Shown: positions 6,622-11,926 of the stretch, in pieces
How positions within the stretch are numbered: position 1 is the stretch's first letter
Layout: each line of letters begins with the position of its first letter
Origin: an uncultured Pelolinea sp.
GTDB taxonomy: Bacteria > Chloroflexota > Anaerolineae > Anaerolineales > Anaerolineaceae
NCBI GenBank assembly: GCA_937902055.1
Contig: CALGUJ010000411.1
Coordinates: 1 to 11,926 of the forward strand
DNA length: 11,926 nucleotides
Direction of reading: 5' to 3'
Notes under the pieces: model-generated
Database searches by the model: none
What the model was told of the DNA's origin: nothing
Seen by the model: only the letters and a program-made list of their open reading frames with translations
Translations under genes and position numbers: made by a program

Positions 6622-7848
6622 TTATTCGTACCGCAGTGCTTCCACGGGTTCCAGGTTGGCTGCGCGGTTGGCGGGGTAAATACCGAAAAACAGGCCAACG
6701 GCAGTCGAGAACAGGGTTGCCAGCAGGATGGCGTTCAAACCCACCGCCGGTGTAAAGGGCGTACCGCTGGCTGTAGCGATCTTTCCCACCGCCACGGAAA
6801 TCAGCCAACCGAATACAATGCCGATGATTCCGCCGAACAAGCTCAACAGCGAAGATTCGGTCAGGAATTGCAGCAGGATATCCGCCTTGCGCGCGCCCAG
6901 GGCTTTGCGCAGGCCAATCTCCTTGGTGCGCTCCGTGACCGAAACCAGCATAATATTCATGATGCCGATTCCGCCCACTAAAAGCGAAATGGCCGCGATA
7001 CCGCCCAGGAAAATCGTCAGCACGCTGGTGATCGTTCCGGCTACTGAGAGGATATCCTCTTGCGTGTAGATCGTGAAATCATCCAGGCCGATTTCGGTAT
7101 GGTGGCGTGTTCGCAGGATTTGGGCAACTTCATTGCTGGCAATGGTGACGGACTCGGCGTCCACCGCCTGGATATACACGATATCCACATGGTCGCGTTC
7201 GCGGTCCAACAGGCGCACGCGCGCGGTGGTGAGCGGCACGAAGATCACGTTATCCTGGCTGCCGACCGAACCACCGCCTTTGGATTCCAGCACGCCGATC
7301 ACGCGGAAAGGCTGCCCTTCCAGGCGGATAGTTTCACCGGTGATCATATCGCGGCGGCCGAATAATTTTTCCGCCACATCCGGTCCCAACAACGCAACCG
7401 AGGCGCGTCCGTTCACGTTCTCATCGCTGATGAAGCGGCCTTCGCTCAATCCATAGTTCGCGGTAGCTTCAAAATTAGATGTGACGCCCAGCAGTTCCGG
7501 GCGGGTGGTTTCGCCGCCGTATGTCGCGTTGACGTAGCCATACACCACCGGCGATACCATTTGAATGTGCGGCGCTTGCAGAACATCCTCCATGGCGTTG
7601 ACGTCGCTCATGGTGATCGGTTGCTCGTTGCGAATTTCCTGCTGCGTATTTCCCTGGAACACAAACAGCAGGTTGGTGCCCACGCTGTTGATCGAACCCA
7701 GGATGGTATTCTGGGCGCCTGTCCCGATGGCAAGCATGGCGATCACCGCCGCAACGCCGATCACAATTCCCAGAATCGTCAAACCGGCGCGTAATTTGTT
7801 GGCGCTCAGACTTTCCAGTGCTTCTTTAACTGCAAGTACGATGTCCAT
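6622..7848 (-). CDS. ABC transporter permease, MacB/FtsX-like
   Basis: A 408-residue inner-membrane permease of the type VII ABC (MacB/FtsX/LolC) class. TM1 is about residues 21-43 (ILGIVIGVAAVIAMLAIGTG). A large extracytoplasmic MacB-type domain follows (about 45-268), then TM2 (about 271-303), TM3 (about 331-356) and TM4 (about 372-392). The cytoplasmic loop ERTKEIGLRKALGAR (306-320) is the hallmark coupling segment of this class, and the protein ends with PVEALRYE, also typical. It is fed by the ATPase gene, whose stop lies 5 bp upstream, and by the adaptor gene before that. The order adaptor-ATPase-permease matches Bacillus yknXYZ-type operons. The ribosome site is weak (AATAAGA), so translation may be coupled to the ATPase. 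Members use ATP to move substrates such as peptides, lipoproteins or antibiotics by mechanotransmission; the substrate here is unknown. Confidence 0.92.
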   Translation of the reverse strand: MDIVLAVKEALESLSANKLRAGLTILGIVIGVAAVIAMLAIGTGAQNTILGSINSVGTNLLFVFQGNTQQEIRNEQPITMSDVNAMEDVLQAPHIQMVSPVVYGYVNATYGGETTRPELLGVTSNFEATANYGLSEGRFISDENVNGRASVALLGPDVAEKLFGRRDMITGETIRLEGQPFRVIGVLESKGGGSVGSQDNVIFVPLTTARVRLLDRERDHVDIVYIQAVDAESVTIASNEVAQILRTRHHTEIGLDDFTIYTQEDILSVAGTITSVLTIFLGGIAAISLLVGGIGIMNIMLVSVTERTKEIGLRKALGARKADILLQFLTESSLLSLFGGIIGIVFGWLISVAVGKIATASGTPFTPAVGLNAILLATLFSTAVGLFFGIYPANRAANLEPVEALRYE

Positions 7849-7853
7849 TCTTA

Positions 7854-8534
7854 TTATTTGACTACTTTTCCATCATAAAGTTGGATGATGCGTTTGGTCC
7901 TGGCCGAGATCTTTGGGTCATGCGTCACAATGATCAAAGTCGTTCCTTTTTTCTTGTTTAAATCAAGCAAAAGTTCGATGATCTCTTCTCCCGATTTGGA
8001 ATCCAGGTTTCCGGTCGGTTCATCCGCCAGCAGGATGGCCGGGTCGTTGATCAGGGCGCGCGCCAATGCCACGCGCTGCTGCTGCCCGCCGGATAATTCA
8101 GTGGGTCTGTGGTTCATGCGATCGCTCAAACCAACCGCTTCCAGCGATTTGGAGGCTCTTTCCTGCATCCCTTCGCGAACACCCGCATATCGCATCGGCA
8201 ATTGAACGTTAACCAAAGCCGATGAACGGGCCAGCAGGTTGAAATTCTGAAAAACGAAACCCACTTTTCGGTTGCGGATCAATGCCAGTTGGTCATCCGT
8301 CAGATCCGATACCAGCTCGCCATCCAGATAATATTCTCCCGAGGTCGGCCGATCCAGGCAGCCTATGATATTCATCAAGGTCGATTTTCCCGAACCGGAC
8401 GGCCCCATGATCGAGACTACTTCTCCATATTTAATTTCCAGCGTTACGCCGCACAAAGCGCTTACTTCCACATGCCCCATTTGGTATACCTTGGTGAGGT
8501 CTTTGGCGACGATTGCGTTCCCTTTTTTAACCAT
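7854..8534 (-). CDS. ABC transporter ATPase, MacB/LolD-like
   Basis: A 226-residue stand-alone nucleotide-binding subunit that powers the adjacent permease from the cytoplasmic face. All motifs are present: Walker A GPSGSGKST (44-52), Q-loop VFQNFNLL (94-101, Gln96), signature LSGGQQQR (147-154), Walker B ILLADEPTGNLDS (167-179) and the switch His205 in VTHD. The PTGNLDS form and the length are typical of the MacB/LolD/YknY subfamily. The ATG at 8534 starts 3 bp after the adaptor stop, and the stop is 5 bp before the permease start, so the three genes are almost certainly one transcript. No residue needed for hydrolysis is missing. Confidence 0.95.
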   Translation of the reverse strand: MVKKGNAIVAKDLTKVYQMGHVEVSALCGVTLEIKYGEVVSIMGPSGSGKSTLMNIIGCLDRPTSGEYYLDGELVSDLTDDQLALIRNRKVGFVFQNFNLLARSSALVNVQLPMRYAGVREGMQERASKSLEAVGLSDRMNHRPTELSGGQQQRVALARALINDPAILLADEPTGNLDSKSGEEIIELLLDLNKKKGTTLIIVTHDPKISARTKRIIQLYDGKVVK

Positions 8535-8537
8535 GGG

Positions 8538-10049
8538 TTAATCCTCAAAAGACGGTCCTCCGCCAGTCATGTTGAACTCGAACGGCGGGTTCAATACAAC
8601 CAAATCCCCTTCTTTCAGATCACCAGACACGATCTCGATGCTGGTATCCGAAGACGCACCGATCTCGATTGGAATTTCTTGAAGAGCACCTCCTTCGAGT
8701 ACATACACGATCCGCTTTCCATCTTTGAAGCGCACTGCCCGGCCGGGGACGGTAAGGATGTCCGATTTTTGGCTGACAATGATATTGACGGATGCGGTCA
8801 TGCCCGGCCGCACCTGCTCATCCAAATCCAGAATTTTCAGCCTGACAGTGAAGTCCACTCCTGAACCGCTATCCACGCCGACGCTGGAGACTTCCGTAAC
8901 CTCAGCGGCGTAAGTTGCCCCGCTGATCGCGTCGAAAGCCAATTCCGCTTTTTGTCCGGCCTTGATCTTGTTGATATCCACTTCCGAGATTTGCACATCC
9001 ATAAAAAGCTGACTGAGGTCATCGATACGAAATCCGACCGTTCCAATACTGACCTGGTCGCCAACTTTGGGGTTAGTCTGGGTGACTGTTCCATTGAAGG
9101 GGGATTCGAGCCAGCCCATTGAAACAGTCGCCTCTGCAGCGGCCACTTTAGCCTCGGCCGCGCTGATATCGTCAGCATTCGGGCCGCTCTTGACCCGATC
9201 CCAATCACGCTGTGCGTCATCCAACTTGGCTTCCGCGATATCGTAAGCGGCAAAATGTTCCGCTACCTGCTGGCCATACGCTTTTCCCAGGATATAGTTG
9301 AGAGTTCGCAAGGCTTTGTCGCGGATCAACTTATAACTGTCGTGCTCTTCTTTCGCTTTCACACGTTTGGGATCATCAGCCGGCAGCCTCTTAACGGCTT
9401 CATAGTTTGCTTTATAGATCTTGAATTCTTCTTCAGCGGCAATGAACTTGGCGCGCGCGTCATTGACTCTGTCGATGTTCGCGTCATTGTAATTCCACTG
9501 GTCGCGGTCATCTTCGGCGTCGCGCAGGTCCTGTTCGGCATCCAGAAGCGCCGCATACGCTTCAGCAGTCTCGGTGTTCGAATTGATCAGGTTCTCCAAC
9601 GCTTTCTTTGCGTCCACCAAATCCGCTTGAGCCAGGATCACTGATTGCGGTAAGGTATTATCGGCCAAATCCGCCAGGATATCCCCGGACTTTACGCGAT
9701 CATTCAATTTGACATTAACGCTTTCCACGCGCCCCGTGGTCTGCCAGGTTAATTCTGCGGTTTGGTTTGCTTCAACTGTTCCGGTTGCTCCCACAATTAC
9801 CACCAGATCCCCCTTTTCCAATTTCAGGGTTTGATATGCCTCAGCCGCTGCGTTTCTTGCCTGGATGCTGTTGAAGATAATAAACCCAACAATCAAAACA
9901 ATGATTAAAGGTATTATCCAGCGAATTCGCTTTTCTGTAAACCAGGAAACCAGCTTCTGCAACCGGTTCTTCGGTTTTTCAACTACCTCTGAATTGAGAA
10001 CTTGCGTGTTCTTTTTTTCGTTTAAATCTTTTTCTTTTTTCTTTGCCAT
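8538..10049 (-). CDS. Membrane-fusion (HlyD/MacA-like) adaptor of the ABC exporter
   Basis: A 503-residue adaptor anchored by one N-terminal membrane helix (about residues 44-60, WIIPLIIVLIVGFIIF) after a strongly charged cytoplasmic start rich in Lys and Glu. Outside the membrane, a split lipoyl-like hairpin (about 80-135, with VSEVNVK-like strands around GRVESVNVKLNDRVKSGD) encloses a long alpha-helical region (about 136-310) rich in Ala, Glu, Asp and Lys, likely coiled coil. The second lipoyl half starts near SPFNGTVTQTNPKVGDQVS (316-334). Beta-barrel and membrane-proximal strands follow (VDINKIKAGQKAELAF; RPGMTASVNIIV). The ATG at 10049 has a GAGG ribosome site 6 bp upstream; an in-frame alternative at 10070 adds seven residues with no better signal. 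The helical region is longer than in MacA and has a mid-segment of about 60 residues (215-275) with a second helix pair. No TolC-type gene is present, which would fit a single-membrane host. Confidence 0.9.
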   Translation of the reverse strand: MAKKKEKDLNEKKNTQVLNSEVVEKPKNRLQKLVSWFTEKRIRWIIPLIIVLIVGFIIFNSIQARNAAAEAYQTLKLEKGDLVVIVGATGTVEANQTAELTWQTTGRVESVNVKLNDRVKSGDILADLADNTLPQSVILAQADLVDAKKALENLINSNTETAEAYAALLDAEQDLRDAEDDRDQWNYNDANIDRVNDARAKFIAAEEEFKIYKANYEAVKRLPADDPKRVKAKEEHDSYKLIRDKALRTLNYILGKAYGQQVAEHFAAYDIAEAKLDDAQRDWDRVKSGPNADDISAAEAKVAAAEATVSMGWLESPFNGTVTQTNPKVGDQVSIGTVGFRIDDLSQLFMDVQISEVDINKIKAGQKAELAFDAISGATYAAEVTEVSSVGVDSGSGVDFTVRLKILDLDEQVRPGMTASVNIIVSQKSDILTVPGRAVRFKDGKRIVYVLEGGALQEIPIEIGASSDTSIEIVSGDLKEGDLVVLNPPFEFNMTGGGPSFED

Positions 10050-10066
10050 TTTCAACCTCGACTCCA

Positions 10067-10093
10067 GCAATATATACGTAAGGACCGCAATAT
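10067..10093. promoter_or_regulatory. Candidate TetR operator upstream of the export operon
   Basis: Plus strand reads GCAATAT (10067-10073), CGTAAGG (10077-10083) and GCAATAT (10087-10093): two direct copies 20 bp apart flanking a third word. The same two words, inverted and adjacent (ATATTGC + CCTTACG, 10923-10936), occur upstream of the TetR gene. The site lies between the proposed -10 (10113-10118) and the adaptor start. Assignment to the TetR protein is inference. Confidence 0.45.
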
Positions 10094-10112
10094 AAGGTTC
10101 GATTTCCGCTCA

Positions 10113-10118
10113 ATTATA
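10113..10118 (-). promoter_or_regulatory. -10 element of the export operon
   Basis: The minus strand shows a perfect TATAAT within a very A+T-rich stretch (10111-10170), about 64 bp before the adaptor start codon. No clear -35 is visible at 16-18 bp upstream, where the strand is mostly A. The hairpin at 10204-10240 would isolate the operon from the TetR transcript, so a promoter is expected here. Confidence 0.4.
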
Positions 10119-10203
10119 TAAAGATTTATTAATATTTTTTTAACATTGTTTCAATACGCAAATATAAAGCCATTTTATTCGGCTGTTGCTTAGAAATAAA
10201 TTA

Positions 10204-10240
10204 ACAAAAAACAACACGCCTGGTTAGCGTGCTGTTTTGT
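10204..10240 (-). terminator. Intrinsic terminator after the TetR gene
   Basis: The arms around 10208-10219 and 10227-10238 (right arm GCGTGCTGTTTT) form a stem with a 7-base loop, followed on the minus strand by a six-T run. The one mismatch is A-C in the plus-strand RNA but a G-U wobble in the minus-strand RNA, which agrees with use by the minus-strand TetR transcript. Confidence 0.75.
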
Positions 10241-10249
10241 AATCAATTT

Positions 10250-10284
10250 TTTGAGAGCCGCGCATTTTCCCTGCGCAGCTCAAA
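10250..10284 (-). other. Imperfect stem-loop just after the TetR stop codon
   Basis: TTTGAG (10250-10255) pairs with CTCAAA (10279-10284), and GCGCA (10260-10264) with TGCGC (10272-10276), separated by a small asymmetric internal loop. It has no good T-run of its own on the minus strand. It may assist the terminator that follows or protect the 3' end of the mRNA. Confidence 0.4.
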
Positions 10285-10291
10285 GGATTGC

Positions 10292-10900
10292 TTAAGACTG
10301 CAGGTAAGCAAACGCTGCCAGCGTAATCTGTTCCATCAACTTGGCGCATTTGATGTCCCCGGGCAGTTTTTTGCATTGTTCCATTACGATCGGTCCGTTG
10401 ATGATCGCCATGATGGTTGTGGCTGCCAGGCGTTCGTTCCGTTTGTTGAATTCGCCTTTTTCCATACCGATCTTGATCAACTTGGACAGGCTGGCAATCG
10501 CGTCATCCAGTTGGTTGAATCGGGCGTGTTCCTGGTTTTCTTCAACCATGGGATCCAGCCAGAACAGGCGGAATATTTTGGGGTGTTGTTCAGCGGTTTG
10601 CATGTACTCACTGATCAGTTCCTGCATCACCGATTTAGCTGAGACAGTTTTGGCTTTCTCAAGCTTTGCGGCAAAATGATCATTGATACGTTTTCGTTCG
10701 CGCTCGATCAGTACTTGCATGATCTCGTCGCGGTCCTTAAAGTAGGTATAAAATACCATATGCGATACGCCTACTTTTTCTGCGATCATGCGGATGCTGA
10801 CTTTGTCAGGCGATACGTGATCGAGCAGCGAGATCACCGCATCCATCATTGAGTTGCGCATTCGGTCAATTTTTTCTGGTGTGTTTTTTGGTCTGGCCAT
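10292..10900 (-). CDS. TetR/AcrR-family transcriptional regulator
   Basis: A 202-residue one-component regulator. The N-terminal DNA-binding domain spans about residues 10-60, with a helix-turn-helix at VSIRMIAEKVGVSHMVFYTY (34-53) followed by FKDRDEIM, the usual TetR end of helix 4. The remaining residues (about 65-202) are helical and should form the dimer interface and ligand pocket; they carry no catalytic motif. The ATG at 10900 has an AGGGA ribosome site. The gene lies directly upstream of, and in the same direction as, the adaptor-ATPase-permease operon, so the simplest model is a repressor that releases the operon and itself when a transported compound binds. Shared sequence words in both control regions support this. 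The ligand is unknown. It is separated from the operon by two stem-loops, so it is probably a separate transcript. Confidence 0.92.
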   Translation of the reverse strand: MARPKNTPEKIDRMRNSMMDAVISLLDHVSPDKVSIRMIAEKVGVSHMVFYTYFKDRDEIMQVLIERERKRINDHFAAKLEKAKTVSAKSVMQELISEYMQTAEQHPKIFRLFWLDPMVEENQEHARFNQLDDAIASLSKLIKIGMEKGEFNKRNERLAATTIMAIINGPIVMEQCKKLPGDIKCAKLMEQITLAAFAYLQS

Positions 10901-10922
10901 TTTTAAATCCCTTTTTTTTACA

Positions 10923-10950
10923 ATATTGCCCTTACGATATTACTACGTAT
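10923..10950. promoter_or_regulatory. Candidate TetR operator upstream of the TetR gene
   Basis: ATATTGCCCTTACG (10923-10936) repeats the words of the site near 10077-10093, and the arms TTACG (10932-10936) and CGTAT (10946-10950) form a TACG-N9-CGTA inverted repeat. It lies just downstream of two possible minus-strand -10 elements (TATAAT at 10970-10965; TATAAAAT at 10958-10951), a position suited to autorepression. Binding is inferred. Confidence 0.42.
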
Positions 10951-10964
10951 ATTTTATACAATAA

Positions 10965-10970
10965 ATTATA
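10965..10970 (-). promoter_or_regulatory. -10 element of the TetR gene
   Basis: The minus strand shows a perfect TATAAT, with an alternative TATAAAAT at 10958-10951. The 10901-11020 gap is strongly A+T-rich, and no confident -35 stands out, so which element is used cannot be decided from sequence alone. Confidence 0.35.
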
Positions 10971-11042
10971 ACGAATAATAATAAGAAGGGTTGTAAAAAC
11001 TTTATTAATACAAAAATACAACCTGTTATGCCGCGCGAACCG

Positions 11043-11048
11043 TATAAT
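11043..11048 (+). promoter_or_regulatory. -10 element giving a near-leaderless mRNA for the HEWIH gene
   Basis: A perfect TATAAT ends only 14 bp before the ATG at 11063. A normal start about 7 bp downstream would leave a leader of roughly 7-9 bases. No purine-rich ribosome site is visible in the C/A-rich bases just before the ATG, which agrees with leaderless-type initiation. Confidence 0.5.
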
Positions 11049-11062
11049 AATCGAATACACCC

Positions 11063-11926
11063 ATGAAACAGTCCCTTTGGCGGATTTTGATTGTTATCAC
11101 TATCAGCCTTACCATGTTTTTATCCACCACCAGCGTTTGGCAGCCGGTTTTGCCGGAAGATGCGGTGCGTCCCTTTACGCGATCTTTCGAGTTTGATTAC
11201 ATCGGTTGGACGATTGAAGCAGTCTTCAATAAATTGCGCATGCTCGGTGCCGGCTTCGAGCATTATTTCAACTACAGGCAGGAAAGAACAATCGTTAACG
11301 ACTACTTCCGGTTGGTCAGCGATACCCGCGAATTGGAAAATGAGCTCGAATCCATCTTTTCCGATCCCGCCATCCAGGATCCCAAAGCATTCTCTGTTAA
11401 TTTGCGCGCCAGGCTGGCGGCTCGGCAAAGCGCGTTGAGAAAACAATCTTCTCTGGCCGAGACCGTGATTCAAAATCAGGTTGCTCTGGCAATCGAGCGG
11501 ATGCACTTGCCAAAAGGCGGCCAACCCTTCCCGCCTGTGCTATACCACGCCACCACCCTGCCCAAGGAATTGGTTGTATCCCCGCGCGATAATATCAGAT
11601 TGGCTGAAAGCATTTCATTGGATGCAGACATGGATTTGGACGATATTGTTTCGCTGGAAAATAAAGTGGAGAACAATACTGATTTTTCCGCATTGGTCGT
11701 CAATATCGGCGGGGTGGGCACCTACCCAGCCATGGTCACCGATACCTCCAGTATGTCATTCTTGCTTGAGACGGTCGCGCATGAGTGGATCCATAATTAC
11801 CTCGACATCCGGCCGCTGGGACTTCATTTCTCCGATTCACCCGCCATGCGCACCATGAACGAAACCGCAGCATCCATCGCCGGCGCGGAGATTGGCCGGA
11901 AAGTCCTGCAAATGTTTTACGCCGAC
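11063..11926 (+). CDS. Exported or membrane-anchored HEWIH zinc-metalloprotease-like protein, 3'-truncated
   Basis: The frame is open from the ATG at 11063 to the window edge (288 residues) without a stop, so the C-terminus is missing. Residues 7-25 (RILIVITISLTMFLSTTSV) form a hydrophobic N-terminal segment after Lys/Arg, either a signal peptide or an anchor; there is no clear cleavage motif. Residues about 70-150 are charged and probably helical. The catalytic-type motif is HEWIH (240-244), preceded by a hydrophobic helix (MSFLLETVA). Twenty-three residues after the second His comes MNETAASIAGAEIG (265-278), where Glu267 could be the third zinc ligand, as in gluzincin-type peptidases. I do not recognise a named family. 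It may belong to an uncharacterised group I recall from Chloroflexota-like genomes, with HEWxHxYL and RxxNETxA patterns. It is divergent from the TetR gene, and there is no evidence that the two work together. Substrate is unknown. Confidence 0.72.
   Translation, partial: MKQSLWRILIVITISLTMFLSTTSVWQPVLPEDAVRPFTRSFEFDYIGWTIEAVFNKLRMLGAGFEHYFNYRQERTIVNDYFRLVSDTRELENELESIFSDPAIQDPKAFSVNLRARLAARQSALRKQSSLAETVIQNQVALAIERMHLPKGGQPFPPVLYHATTLPKELVVSPRDNIRLAESISLDADMDLDDIVSLENKVENNTDFSALVVNIGGVGTYPAMVTDTSSMSFLLETVAHEWIHNYLDIRPLGLHFSDSPAMRTMNETAASIAGAEIGRKVLQMFYAD

Noticed and set aside
8289..8864. Plus-strand open frame (191 codons) across the ATPase/adaptor junction
   Set aside because: It lies antisense to two clear genes, has no domain-like pattern and no ribosome site.
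11091..11524. Open frames in other frames and strand over the last gene
   Set aside because: The frame starting at 11063 carries the HEWIH/NET motifs, a hydrophobic N-terminus and a promoter; the others show no motif.

Overview
The window reads as ordinary bacterial chromosome: moderate to high G+C coding sequence, short A+T-rich intergenic gaps, no tRNA, rRNA, CRISPR array, IS element or phage gene. The gene mix suggests an Anaerolineae-like Chloroflexota. It includes a polyprenyl-type GT2 whose N-terminus looks like the tail of a fused methyltransferase, a short ACT-less 3-phosphoglycerate dehydrogenase, an M32 carboxypeptidase, a secreted YkuD protein with a Thr/Pro linker, and a MacA/MacB-like set with no TolC gene nearby. 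That placement is inference from gene content, not from a marker gene.

Layout. (1) 1-1794: a glycosyltransferase cut by the left edge converges on an NAD-dependent sugar epimerase/dehydratase; both suit sugar or cell-surface polysaccharide metabolism. (2) 1795-1897: a divergent promoter region with a perfect 8-bp inverted repeat. (3) 1898-3905: a GNAT-like acetyltransferase, then an exported L,D-transpeptidase that ends at a strong bidirectional hairpin. (4) 3961-6419, minus strand: phosphoglycerate dehydrogenase followed 14 bp later by an M32 metallocarboxypeptidase, probably one operon. (5) 6570-10049, minus strand: a three-gene efflux-type operon (membrane-fusion adaptor, ABC ATPase, MacB/FtsX-like permease) with 3-5 bp gaps, ending at a 13-bp perfect hairpin. 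(6) 10292-10900, minus strand: a TetR-family regulator upstream of that operon, separated from it by hairpins. (7) 11063 to the right edge, plus strand: a truncated gene for an exported or membrane-anchored zinc-metalloprotease-like protein with HEWIH and a downstream NET motif.

How they work together. The TetR gene and the adaptor-ATPase-permease operon form a plausible regulated export module. The control regions of both share the words GCAATAT and CGTAAGG, which makes a shared TetR operator likely (inference). The other genes look like independent housekeeping or envelope functions. I see no clearly new multi-gene system. The items most worth a second look are the shared operator candidate, the unfamiliar HEWIH protein with its near-leaderless promoter, and a dehydrogenase that lacks the usual NAD-binding aspartate.
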